From Nitrosomonadales bacterium (lineage in GTDB: Bacteria; Pseudomonadota; Gammaproteobacteria; Burkholderiales; Gallionellaceae), in NCBI GenBank assembly GCA_016177795.1, contig JACOUM010000008.1, positions 1 through 64,000 of the forward strand: 64,000 bases of DNA, in the 5' to 3' direction. Positions 9,109 through 17,440 of the stretch are shown here, in pieces; position 1 is the stretch's first letter, and every line of letters starts with the position of its first letter. A program made the translations under genes and the position numbers. Below the pieces are notes generated by a model. That model did not search any database, had not been told where the DNA came from, and saw only the letters and a program-made list of their open reading frames with translations.

Positions 9109-9118
9109 CGTTGTCCTG

Positions 9119-11302
9119 TTATAAGCCGCTGCGCGGGTCCTGCGGATCCAGGTGGAAATAACCCTTGGACTGCCATTGCTGTTTGACGGTATTTACCGTG
9201 GCGAGATCAATATGCTGCAGCTTGTTGTGCTGTGCCCATTTTTCCACTTCTTTTATCAGCATGCCGCGCACCATGTCCGGCGCACGGCTGAGGCTGTCGC
9301 GCGCATCCTTGTCCCAAAGCATGGTTTCGCCGGCATTGGCTGATCCGGATTTGAAGGTGTCCAGCACCTGCCTTACCAAATCCGCAGTGATTTCAGTCAG
9401 GCCATTTTTGGCGGCGATGGCCACTATGGCATTGCGGGTCATATCGCGGCTCATGCCTGCCGGCAATCCCTGCACCAGTTCCTGTGCCTCGCCGGTCCAC
9501 GGCAAGACCGCATCGGTCGTCGTTGCCTTGCTACCAAAGCCGAAGGGACAACCGCCGCGCGCTGGTTTGGGAGCCGGTTCAGCCTGCCCCTGCATGGTTT
9601 TTTCCATTGCGCCACGAGCCAGCTTGAGACCATTTTCCGCCACTTCCAGCGTGACTTCAGCGTGACTATTCTGCCGGGCATAATCCTCGATGGTCTTCTT
9701 GCAATTGTCACGCATGAAACCCTCTGGTACCCGCATCAGACGGGCCAGCGCAGCGGCTTGCCAGTGAAGTTCGGAAATTTGATGCTGAACAGCTTCAGTC
9801 CCTGACGCTTCCGCGTCAAGGAACGGTTTAATGTGCCCGGCTTCCACCGTGCCGCTTTTTTCCTGGCGGGCTTTTTTCTCGGCACGCATGCTGAGATTGC
9901 CGCGCACGGAAAGGTCTTCGATGGTGAGCAAAAGGGCGGTTGCCTCGCTGGACCAGCGCATCGCATCTTCTGCCGTGGGTTTATGTTTCAGCTCGCCGGC
10001 ATCATAGGCGGCGACGATTTCTCCCATGGCCTGCTCCGCATGGCTCGGCATGAGCTGGGCGGTGGCTTCTTCCACAATTCTCTGGGTAATGACGGTATGG
10101 CCGTGTTCCTGCGCATAACGCAGTATCGCCATGCGCGCCATGTTGCGGACAAACGAGGGCACCCGCTCCATCCTGGATTCGGCTTCATGGGTCCAGGATG
10201 TCGTGACCCCGGAGACAACGTCTATTTTCGGCTGATGTTCGCGCATGCTGAGCAAAATGGCGCAATCCACATTTTCCAGCAGTTGTTCGCTGTTGCCGCC
10301 GATATCGAGTTCGTCATCGGCATGAATTCCCAGCTTGCCGACAACCAGCAGCGATGGCCTGGTTTTCTTGACGTACTTCTCGATGGCGTCGTGGGGCTTG
10401 CCGGCCAGCAGCTCAGTTTCTATTTCGACATCAAAGTCCCGGGCAATGGAACGGGCGACAATCAAATGGCCCTCATAAATCTTGGCCAAGCCGGAATCAA
10501 TGATTTCTTCGTGCAGCTTTTCCTGGTCCTTGAACTTGAATACCTTGCCTGCCTCTTCCGACAGCACCCCGGCAATCCGGTTGAAGGCCACGTAATGATA
10601 ATAGGGGTCAAACGCGGCAATCACCTTGACGGCTACCTGCCACTGCTTGGCCAGCGCCAGCGCCGTGAGCAATCCTCCATAGGCCTTGGGTGAACCATCC
10701 ACTGCGACGACAATCGGGCCTTCCCTGACAGGATGGCCAGCTTCCTTGATGATAAGCGTGTCGATGGCTGAACGCCGTGCCACACGCTTGCTTACCGTGC
10801 CCAGCCGGCTTCCCTGAATGGCGCCCAGACCCATGGCGCCCATGACGAGCAAGTCGTAGGCGCCGGAATTGGCTTCCCTAACAAGCTCCCGGTAATTTTT
10901 ACCTTCCAGCGAGCAGCGCCTGAAGCTGATGCCGATCTGGTCGCATTGGGCTGCGGCCTGATCGAGATAAGAGTCGGTGATAATCGACAGGCCGCGGGTA
11001 ATCAGGTCGTCGTGCACATCCCGTTGGCGCTCCAGTTCATGCTCCTGCTTGAACTGTTCCGGCAAGCCTCCTTCCATCTGGCGGAAGCGCATGTCGTGCA
11101 GTTTGGCGGCATAGACGTGGGCGCCGGTAATCACCGGTTCCTCTGCCAGCGCCGCCAGTTCCGCTGCATTCTCCATGGCGGCATTCGCATGGTCGGAGGA
11201 ATCAAGCGCAACCAGAATGCGTCGATGCAAATGGGCGTCAAGTGATAAGTATGAATCTTCGGCAATGGCCAGAGAAGCCTGTGGTGGCGTCATGTGTTGC
11301 AC
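9119..11302 (-). CDS. Tandem universal stress protein (UspA) domains fused to PCP_red-like repeats
   Basis: A 727-residue protein. Two UspA-type domains occupy about 27-195 and 200-355, each ending with the nucleotide-binding GxxGxGxxxG-like segment or its remnant (for example MGAMGLGAIQGSRLG). The rest contains about five repeats of 45-50 residues that begin with W-x-x-E/A-A and include a P-x-x-(V/M)-R-x-M core and a charged helix, matching the PCP_red domain. It shares these repeats with the radical SAM protein encoded 10 nt downstream. PCP_red caps the substrate in protochlorophyllide reductase, so binding of a tetrapyrrole or of partner proteins is plausible. An upstream TATAAT-like hexamer (11346-11351, - strand) may belong to its promoter. 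Confidence 0.8.
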   Translation of the reverse strand: MQHMTPPQASLAIAEDSYLSLDAHLHRRILVALDSSDHANAAMENAAELAALAEEPVITGAHVYAAKLHDMRFRQMEGGLPEQFKQEHELERQRDVHDDLITRGLSIITDSYLDQAAAQCDQIGISFRRCSLEGKNYRELVREANSGAYDLLVMGAMGLGAIQGSRLGTVSKRVARRSAIDTLIIKEAGHPVREGPIVVAVDGSPKAYGGLLTALALAKQWQVAVKVIAAFDPYYHYVAFNRIAGVLSEEAGKVFKFKDQEKLHEEIIDSGLAKIYEGHLIVARSIARDFDVEIETELLAGKPHDAIEKYVKKTRPSLLVVGKLGIHADDELDIGGNSEQLLENVDCAILLSMREHQPKIDVVSGVTTSWTHEAESRMERVPSFVRNMARMAILRYAQEHGHTVITQRIVEEATAQLMPSHAEQAMGEIVAAYDAGELKHKPTAEDAMRWSSEATALLLTIEDLSVRGNLSMRAEKKARQEKSGTVEAGHIKPFLDAEASGTEAVQHQISELHWQAAALARLMRVPEGFMRDNCKKTIEDYARQNSHAEVTLEVAENGLKLARGAMEKTMQGQAEPAPKPARGGCPFGFGSKATTTDAVLPWTGEAQELVQGLPAGMSRDMTRNAIVAIAAKNGLTEITADLVRQVLDTFKSGSANAGETMLWDKDARDSLSRAPDMVRGMLIKEVEKWAQHNKLQHIDLATVNTVKQQWQSKGYFHLDPQDPRSGL

Positions 11303-11414
11303 CCCTTTTGCTTAAGCTTTGACAATGTGGTACGCATAGCGGGAAATTATATGGCAAATTCAAGTGACGGAGGTTTTGAAACGAAAAAATATTTTTTGCT
11401 TCCACAAAACGAGA

Positions 11415-11453
11415 GAGGTATATCCCTGGATTTTCATCCGTAGGATATACCTC
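11415..11453 (-). terminator. Inverted repeat, probable terminator of the NosZ-like/cytochrome c unit
   Basis: Perfect 11-bp stem GAGGTATATCC/GGATATACCTC (11415-11425 and 11443-11453) with a 17-nt loop, about 90 nt downstream of the cytochrome c stop on the - strand and followed by TCTCGTTTTG. The T tract is short, so it could instead be an RNA-stability element or an operator for the next gene. Confidence 0.5.
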
Positions 11454-11540
11454 GCTCAAACCATCTAACTGCTACAGGCTCAATATATCAGCCCTGCTTG
11501 CCCACCCCAACATTCAGGTGAGCTTCTGATGTGACAGGTT

Positions 11541-12503
11541 TTATTTGACAGCCTTTAGCTGGACTTGCTCAGGTGCGGCCCTGTTGCCGCCCGCAACAAA
11601 TCCACCGCCGACCAACTCGCTGCCCGGAGCGCGCCCGGTCATTTCCGATTCAATCAGCTCCTGCGCTTCCTGGAAGTCTGCACTTTTCGCCGCATTAAGC
11701 GCAGTTACATCGCCCTTGATCGGCTTGAAGGTTGACTTCGGGTTCAGGTACTCGGTTACGCTCTTCGGTGGCTGAACATCCTGCATTGCCCGGATAAAAG
11801 CGACAATGTCCCAGATATCCTGATCCTGCAGAACGTTACCCCAGTTGGGCATGGACGAAGACAGCGACACAGCCTCACCACCACCCTTGATTACGGTAAA
11901 CAATTCAAGGTTGGTTTTCTTCTGCATGTAGTCGCCACGGGTCAATGTCCTTGGGCGCGGATCCAGCTCGGAGGCACTGGGGCCGTCACCGTGCATCAAC
12001 CAGCCATGACAGGCAATGCAGTAAGAGTAGTAATAGGTTTTGCCATGATTTGGATCAGCGCCAGCCACCAGCGTCTCGCCGAACTTTGGAGACCAGTTGT
12101 TTGTCCACTGATCGTATACGCTCTTGTCTTTCACGCCATCGGAGGACGGGGCCTTCACGCGATCCCACAACTCAGTCTTGTAGCTGCCTTTGGTATCTGA
12201 ACCATAACCGCTATGCGTTTTGAAAGTCTTGGTATCGGAGTCAGCGCGCTTGCCCACGCCGGTCAGGTAATCGAACGGCGCGATGCCATAGGTGCTACCA
12301 CCCTGGCCCTCTTCCATATCAGCGCCTTCTTTCAAAAAAGCAGCAGACGCTGCTGCAGCTTCTGCTGCGCTTACAGTAGGACACTCAACCTTCTGTCCGC
12401 CGGCGGTGCAACGCTTCTCGGCAGCAAAAGCGGTTGCGCTCCCCCACATCATGCCCAAACTCGTCATTGCGATCAGGCCTATTTTCAACTTGGCATTCTT
12501 CAT
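11541..12503 (-). CDS. Periplasmic monohaem cytochrome c, partner of the NosZ-like protein
   Basis: A 320-residue exported protein with a Sec signal peptide ending ATAFA-A (about residue 28). One haem motif, CIACH (162-166), is followed by a cytochrome c fold with SMPNWG as likely Met ligand. N- and C-terminal extensions flank the haem domain. An RC...EC pair near 32/41 could form a disulfide. It begins 82 nt after the NosZ-like gene and shares its promoter, so it is the natural electron donor or acceptor for that copper protein. Several clade II nos clusters also carry cytochromes c. Confidence 0.85.
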   Translation of the reverse strand: MKNAKLKIGLIAMTSLGMMWGSATAFAAEKRCTAGGQKVECPTVSAAEAAAASAAFLKEGADMEEGQGGSTYGIAPFDYLTGVGKRADSDTKTFKTHSGYGSDTKGSYKTELWDRVKAPSSDGVKDKSVYDQWTNNWSPKFGETLVAGADPNHGKTYYYSYCIACHGWLMHGDGPSASELDPRPRTLTRGDYMQKKTNLELFTVIKGGGEAVSLSSSMPNWGNVLQDQDIWDIVAFIRAMQDVQPPKSVTEYLNPKSTFKPIKGDVTALNAAKSADFQEAQELIESEMTGRAPGSELVGGGFVAGGNRAAPEQVQLKAVK

Positions 12504-12585
12504 TTTCTATTTCTCCCTCTTTAGGCCACCCCCGCAAGGAGGGCGGCCGGTTATTTCATCCGTATATCTGCGCACGAAGTGTAAA

Positions 12586-14343
12586 TTACAGACCCTTCAC
12601 ACGTTCAGCTATCGTCAGAGCACCACCTTCGAGCAAGCCCGGCAGTGTTTGCGCCTTGTCATATTCACCCACAGCCAGATTGGATGGCCCTTTCTTGGGA
12701 TCGTCAACAAAGAATGCAGCTCTCATTTCCAAGTGCAGAGGTCCGCAGAAGTGCGTGCAGAAGATTTCATATTCGCCTGCAATATCCGCTGTGAACTCGT
12801 GCACGGAAGTTACTCCGCGTGGAAGATCCATATTGGACCTCTGGCCGTACGGACCGTAGATCGTCAAGCCCATTGTGACGTCTGGGTTCTTCGTGATACC
12901 GGACGCCTTGTCGATATTGGTACCGAACAAACGCACCTTGTCGCCCTTGTTCACGCGCACCTGACGAGGAATATAGCCGTAGCTGAAGGCCTTCATGTGA
13001 ACCTCCTTGACGCCGTCAACTGTCTTGACGCCTGGAGCGGTGGTTTCCTTGGGAATAAACCACCTTCTCGAGTGTGCCCTGTGAGGAGGATCAAGCAGTT
13101 CGGTCATGCCAGTGATCAAACCGCCTTGCTCTGCCTGGCCCTTGGTCCAATCCTTGATCAGATAAGCCATCAAGCCCTTGGCGTTATGCGGTTCGCCGTC
13201 CACCGGCATGATCCTCAAGGTCTTGCCGTAGGTCGGGCTCTTTTCACGCGCATCCCACATCTCGAAGTTAACTGGGAAAACAATACCCGTCGGGCTGAAC
13301 AGACCGGTAGAGAACTTGTTCAATGACATCACGTAGGAGTTATCCGGGCTGATGGAAATATGACCAGTTCTGTAGTGAGTCGGGATTTCGTCAACCACTT
13401 CAAGCTTGGCGTAGGACACCTTGACGTTCGCGTCGGCCACGAAGCAGCTCTCGTAGACGTACTTGGAAGTCAGGCCATCCGGGCTATCAATGCCAGCACG
13501 GTAGGAGCCGCCATCCTTGTTATATACGTCCATTACCGAATGCAGAGGACCGGCGCAGGTCGGAATGACTTTCTTGACTGCCAGCTTCTCCATATCGATA
13601 ACCGTCATAGTTGCCGAAAGCTTGTCGCTCACGACCGCCATAGTGCTTTCCGGATTGATGTCGGTACCATGCGGGTTCTTGCCCACCGGAATTTCCTTGA
13701 TCAGCTTGAAAGGGCTGGTGGAAAATACACCCACGGTAGAGTGGTAGTAGTTGCCCGCTATAACGTATTTACCATTCCGGGTCGCATCGATGTAATCTGG
13801 AGCGCTCGGAGACGGACCCCAGTCGATCACCTCGGTCTTGCCCGACTTGATGTCAATCTTGGCCATCTTGCCACTATACTCACCCGTGGCAAACAGATTT
13901 TTGCCATCAGTGCTCATCGCAATATGGTGCACCCCGAACGGGAACGGCAGCGCGATGATCCTGTTCAAATAACCTGTCTGAAGATCGAATTCGCAGACCG
14001 TGTTGGCGCCCTTGTCGTTCAGATAAACGTATTTGCCATCCGGCGTACCGTTCTTGTTACCCTTGTTGCTTCCGCCGAAAGAAATTTCGTGTGTATCAAC
14101 ACCGCAATCGATGTGACGGTAAGTCTTGAAACTCGGGATACCGATAACCGCCATCTTGCCGTCCACACCGCCGGACGAGTACAGAATCATCGGATCAATG
14201 GTCGGCGTATCCTTGCCATCCGGAACCGCCATCTGCCATCCAGGGATGGCCAAAGAAGGGTCCTTCGCAGCATGAGCCGCACCCGCCATCAAGCAACTCA
14301 TCGATAGAGCGCTCACCATAAGAAACTTATATTTGTCTTGCAT
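12586..14343 (-). CDS. Divergent NosZ-family copper protein, Sec-exported
   Basis: A 585-residue protein with a Sec-type signal peptide (about 1-25; no twin arginine), a beta-propeller and a C-terminal cupredoxin domain, the layout of nitrous-oxide reductase. Six of the seven CuZ-type histidines appear kept: H85, H139 or H140, H225 (NPHG), H268 (GPLH), H328 (TGH) and H386 (EPH). The usual paired HH near the N-terminus is reduced to TH. In the cupredoxin the CuA loop has C529-x3-C533-x3-H537-x2-M540, but the earlier His ligand (DVSHGF in known NosZ) reads DVTMGL, Met at 491, and the Trp inside the loop is His. No nosR, nosD, nosF, nosY or nosL is in the window. It may be a diverged N2O reductase or a NosZ relative with another substrate. 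Confidence 0.8.
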   Translation of the reverse strand: MQDKYKFLMVSALSMSCLMAGAAHAAKDPSLAIPGWQMAVPDGKDTPTIDPMILYSSGGVDGKMAVIGIPSFKTYRHIDCGVDTHEISFGGSNKGNKNGTPDGKYVYLNDKGANTVCEFDLQTGYLNRIIALPFPFGVHHIAMSTDGKNLFATGEYSGKMAKIDIKSGKTEVIDWGPSPSAPDYIDATRNGKYVIAGNYYHSTVGVFSTSPFKLIKEIPVGKNPHGTDINPESTMAVVSDKLSATMTVIDMEKLAVKKVIPTCAGPLHSVMDVYNKDGGSYRAGIDSPDGLTSKYVYESCFVADANVKVSYAKLEVVDEIPTHYRTGHISISPDNSYVMSLNKFSTGLFSPTGIVFPVNFEMWDAREKSPTYGKTLRIMPVDGEPHNAKGLMAYLIKDWTKGQAEQGGLITGMTELLDPPHRAHSRRWFIPKETTAPGVKTVDGVKEVHMKAFSYGYIPRQVRVNKGDKVRLFGTNIDKASGITKNPDVTMGLTIYGPYGQRSNMDLPRGVTSVHEFTADIAGEYEIFCTHFCGPLHLEMRAAFFVDDPKKGPSNLAVGEYDKAQTLPGLLEGGALTIAERVKGL

Positions 14344-14606
14344 TATTACCTCCCTGTACGCAACTGCTTAAAGATTAGGATAGCGCAACATTGACGCCGG
14401 CCTTCAACCCAGAATTTACTCAGGTACTGCGACTGCCATACTGCTCTACTACTTCAATACTCTTAACAGAATCACCACATCAAACCGGGCATTATTTTTC
14501 ATCCCGTCGATGCCGCGACCCCGCCCCTGCCTGCACTACTTATTACAAACCTTTCGAACAATGCGTCATTTTGACACATGTGACATTTTGACGCAGCCTC
14601 ATGCGA

Positions 14607-14648
14607 ATAATTACACCACCCGCTTGATGCAGATTTGACATAGGTCAA
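14607..14648 (-). promoter_or_regulatory. FNR/Dnr-type site and promoter for the NosZ-like gene
   Basis: TTGAC-ATAG-GTCAA (14635-14648) is a perfect palindrome of the CRP/FNR type used by Dnr, NnrR and FixK-like regulators. On the - strand AATTAT (14607-14612, 4 of 6 matches to TATAAT) lies exactly where a -10 falls if the site is centred at -41.5. The predicted start is near 14600. Confidence 0.7.
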
Positions 14649-14781
14649 AAAGTGTCAACAAATTTTGCGGTGAATATCACTTATCCGGAACTATTCATGG
14701 TCACCGTAGTCGTCGTCCGCTTTGATGCTGCTAACAATAGTGCCGGAATGTCCAATCCAGGAATAAAGACGCAAACGATGA

Positions 14782-14825
14782 AATGGCCGTTCATGGATTA
14801 AACATCCTCACCACGAACGGCCATT
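14782..14825 (-). terminator. Inverted repeat downstream of the bd-like oxidase operon
   Basis: Perfect 11-bp arms AATGGCCGTTC/GAACGGCCATT (14782-14792 and 14815-14825), loop 22 nt partly able to pair further. It begins 49 nt after the stop of the last operon gene. There is no long T run, so termination is likely but not certain. Confidence 0.45.
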
Positions 14826-14873
14826 CAGAAAACAGCGCAAATTACCATACCCTGCACCAGAAGCGTTTTGGAG

Positions 14874-15086
14874 CTATGCCTTGCCGGATTTCTGTCCGCC
14901 ACGAACTGCGCCAATGGCAAACACCGTCGCCCCCAGAACTATGAGCAGAAGGAACTCATAAGCGGGAACCCCGCCGCGCAAGGTCAGCAAGCTGTCCAAT
15001 ACGCCCAGCAGCATTAAGACAAAGCCCAACAACCGGGTCTTTACGCCTCTGGTGCTGAATTCCGCTTTTTCAACCACGATGCTCAT
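14874..15086 (-). CDS. Small two-helix membrane protein ending the oxidase operon
   Basis: A 70-residue protein from ATG 15086, which lies 4 nt after the stop of the dihaem/EB_dh protein; a longer frame would overlap that gene by 80 nt. Two hydrophobic helices (about 19-36 and 43-62) are separated by a short loop and followed by a basic tail. No family recognised. The tight spacing suggests translational coupling and a role as a small subunit or assembly factor of the respiratory complex. Confidence 0.6.
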   Translation of the reverse strand: MSIVVEKAEFSTRGVKTRLLGFVLMLLGVLDSLLTLRGGVPAYEFLLLIVLGATVFAIGAVRGGQKSGKA

Positions 15087-15090
15087 TCTG

Positions 15091-16635
15091 TCAGTATTTG
15101 TTGCCAGCGGCGGTAGCCTGGCCGGCGCTGCGCGCCCACCAGAGCAAGCCACCCAGGAACAACAGCGCAATCACCAACGCCGTAACAAGCGGCCTGGAAC
15201 CGGTTGCCGGCTTCAGCAACATCCAGTACCAAGTAGTCATGGTGTGCTTCGAGCCCTTCTCGCTGAAGTTGCTGCCATCCCAGGCAGCGAATGCAACAGG
15301 AATAAACTTGCCCTCGACGAACTGGATATCCTTGTCTGCTGCCGACGTGGTAAGCGGCCTGGTCATCACCACTTTCCAGGTTCCATTGTCATAGCTTGCC
15401 TTGGACATGAGCCCGACATCTGCAGCATTGCGCTTCTCGATTTCCTTGAAGCCTTTGCTGCTAAGAAGACTGGTGGTTTCCGGCGCGCCGGCCGAACCGC
15501 TCTTCCAGTGCCAGATATTCACCGGATTTGCCGCATCACCCATGCCGAAATAAGGCTTCTGCATTTCCCTCGGGATCACGACGGGCAACTGTACCGCGAC
15601 ACCGTCTTCCGCGATAGGCGCATCGGCCAGTTTCTCCGCATCGCCATCCCCGGGAATGCTCTTGGTGCGGTCATCCCACTCCAGCAGCATCGCCACGTTC
15701 TTGTCGTTGTACATGGCACGCACGGTGATGGTGTCATTGGACGGCCTGAAGAAGCGCTCCTCACCGATAATCTGCGGAACCAGGATAAAGGTGGTAGGCG
15801 TAGAGGCTTCCCAGCGCTCATCATCCGGGGTAGCGGGCAATTCGCCCTCCACCATGTCCGCCTTGACAACGGTATTTTCCGCATTAACCGCCTTGTCGGT
15901 CTTGGCCAGGGACGCCACATAGTTGGCCACATGCCAGCGCTCCTCGACCGAAAGTTTCTTTTTGCTGCTCGGATCGGCGAAGGACGGCATCTCGGTGCCT
16001 GGAATGCCGGTGGAAATACGCGTAAAAATGTCTTTCGGGTCGTTGCTGCCGCGGAACGTCCATGGCTTGGTCAGGTTACGCGGCCAGGTACGCTCGCCGG
16101 CATCGCCCTTGAGCCGCTTGATCGCACTGCCTTTGCCGGTCTTGCCGTGACATTCCACACAACGATCCCCATCCTCGAACAACTGCTTGCCCTTTTCGAT
16201 GCTTTCGGCCGAACTCGCGATCTGGGTGCCGTAATCAACCGCCTTGGCAGGCGGTTTGTCGAAACCGGCAAAGGATTTGACATAAGCCACCAGGTCCCAC
16301 ATGTCCTGCTCGGAAAGCAATTCTTTCCAGCTTGGCATCGCGGTTCCGGGCATGCCGTCGCGAATCATGCGAAAGACGTCATCGTCGCTCGGCGTCATTT
16401 CATCAAAACTTGAGGTTTTGATTTTGTAGTTGCCGGAGGTAAAGTCCCGCGGCGGCGGGTTGAGCCGGTCCATGGCCGCCCCATCACCAGCCCCCTCATC
16501 CCCGTGACACCAGGTACAACGCTTGTTGTAAATCTCCTTACCCTTGTCAGCGGTACCCGGCTTAGCCATTGCCGGCCCCGCCATGAATAATGCCGCACAG
16601 AGTGTCAGGACTGTCAGTTTAGTTTTATGAGTCAT
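15091..16635 (-). CDS. Dihaem cytochrome c fused to an ethylbenzene-dehydrogenase-type haem domain, membrane anchored
   Basis: A 514-residue protein from ATG 16635, chosen because AGGAA lies 7 nt upstream and a Sec signal (cleavage after AMA) follows at once. Two cytochrome c domains come first, with CTWCH (40-44) and CVECH (159-163), each followed by a MP(S/A)(W/F) ligand segment. Residues about 265-470 resemble the EB_dh b-haem-binding domain found in gamma subunits of DMSO-reductase-family enzymes such as ethylbenzene dehydrogenase and nitrite oxidoreductase. A C-terminal transmembrane helix (about 485-503) anchors it. No molybdopterin alpha or beta subunit is nearby. It may wire periplasmic electrons to the bd-like oxidase. 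Confidence 0.8.
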   Translation of the reverse strand: MTHKTKLTVLTLCAALFMAGPAMAKPGTADKGKEIYNKRCTWCHGDEGAGDGAAMDRLNPPPRDFTSGNYKIKTSSFDEMTPSDDDVFRMIRDGMPGTAMPSWKELLSEQDMWDLVAYVKSFAGFDKPPAKAVDYGTQIASSAESIEKGKQLFEDGDRCVECHGKTGKGSAIKRLKGDAGERTWPRNLTKPWTFRGSNDPKDIFTRISTGIPGTEMPSFADPSSKKKLSVEERWHVANYVASLAKTDKAVNAENTVVKADMVEGELPATPDDERWEASTPTTFILVPQIIGEERFFRPSNDTITVRAMYNDKNVAMLLEWDDRTKSIPGDGDAEKLADAPIAEDGVAVQLPVVIPREMQKPYFGMGDAANPVNIWHWKSGSAGAPETTSLLSSKGFKEIEKRNAADVGLMSKASYDNGTWKVVMTRPLTTSAADKDIQFVEGKFIPVAFAAWDGSNFSEKGSKHTMTTWYWMLLKPATGSRPLVTALVIALLFLGGLLWWARSAGQATAAGNKY

Positions 16636-16654
16636 CGTTATTCCTAAGCGTCGA

Positions 16655-17440
16655 TTATTCATTTGCCCACGACCTTGGCCGTCTGCCGGTATAGTCATAC
16701 AAGAACAGAATCACCTTCCATATCTCGTCTTCGGTCAGGAAATTCTGCCAGACGGGCATGGACGAAATCCACGGAGCGGCTTCAGCAGGCAGCCCCGGGC
16801 CGCCGGTGGAAATACGCCAGAACAGGAAGGACTCCTGCAGTTGCGCGATGGTGCCCACGTCCTGGAAGTTGAGCGGGGTAGGGTTCAGGCCCGAAGCATA
16901 TGGCCCCTTGCCATCCAGCCTGTCGCCATGGCAGTACTGGCAATTCTGGATATAGACATTGCCGCCCTCCTTGACCAGTTCCTTGAACTTCACCGGATCT
17001 TCCTTCTCGAACTTGCGATACGGATTCTCCAAGGTGGTCAGGTTGAAGCTCTTGCCATACGCCTTGAACTTGTTGGGCGGTGCCGGGTGGATGGTACGCA
17101 ATTCCACCGGCGCCTCGAAACTGGGCAGCATGCTCGAATAGGTGTAGTAGCCCGCCAGCAAGGGCACGATGACAAATACCACATTGCGCACCATTTTCCT
17201 GGACGGATCTTCAACCAGCGCCTTGATCGGGCCTGCCAGTTCCTGCGCGCCCTGTTCGGTGAAGGTAAACACCATCACCACACCGGCTATCACGAAGACC
17301 ATATACATGGTCAGCAGGCTCTTGGGAATCAACTGGCCCAGCAGCACGTCGAACACCAGGATAAAGGTGAAATAGACTGCAACGACAACCAGCGCCATCT
17401 GCAACAGGCGTGGGATAAGTCTTTTCTTTGTCATATTCAT
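16655..17440 (-). CDS. Membrane cytochrome c with N-terminal helices
   Basis: A 261-residue protein with three N-terminal hydrophobic helices (about 12-35, 40-60, 83-100), then a periplasmic cytochrome c domain with CQYCH near residue 167 and SSMPVW as probable Met ligand. It overlaps the upstream gene by one base (TAATG), indicating coupled translation. It is likely an integral subunit of the same complex as the dihaem cytochrome and the bd-like oxidase. Confidence 0.8.
   Translation of the reverse strand: MNMTKKRLIPRLLQMALVVVAVYFTFILVFDVLLGQLIPKSLLTMYMVFVIAGVVMVFTFTEQGAQELAGPIKALVEDPSRKMVRNVVFVIVPLLAGYYTYSSMLPSFEAPVELRTIHPAPPNKFKAYGKSFNLTTLENPYRKFEKEDPVKFKELVKEGGNVYIQNCQYCHGDRLDGKGPYASGLNPTPLNFQDVGTIAQLQESFLFWRISTGGPGLPAEAAPWISSMPVWQNFLTEDEIWKVILFLYDYTGRRPRSWANE

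Larger units (their letters stand above)
14344..14873. other. Gene-free promoter region of the NosZ-like unit
   Basis: About 530 nt without a convincing gene. It contains the FNR-type site at 14635-14648, a matching -10 on the - strand, a predicted leader of about 257 nt to the NosZ-like start, and a long inverted repeat at 14782-14825 that lies downstream of the neighbouring operon. I see no known riboswitch fold in the leader. Confidence 0.6.

Noticed and set aside
12586-14343. Thiocyanate dehydrogenase as identity of the copper propeller protein
   Set aside because: That enzyme is a distant NosZ relative, but this protein has the cupredoxin domain with a CuA-type loop, which fits the NosZ family better.
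14563-14590. Further TTGAC-like half sites near the NosZ-like promoter (TTGACACATGTGAC)
   Set aside because: Only one half matches the FNR consensus; the perfect site at 14635-14648 already explains the promoter.
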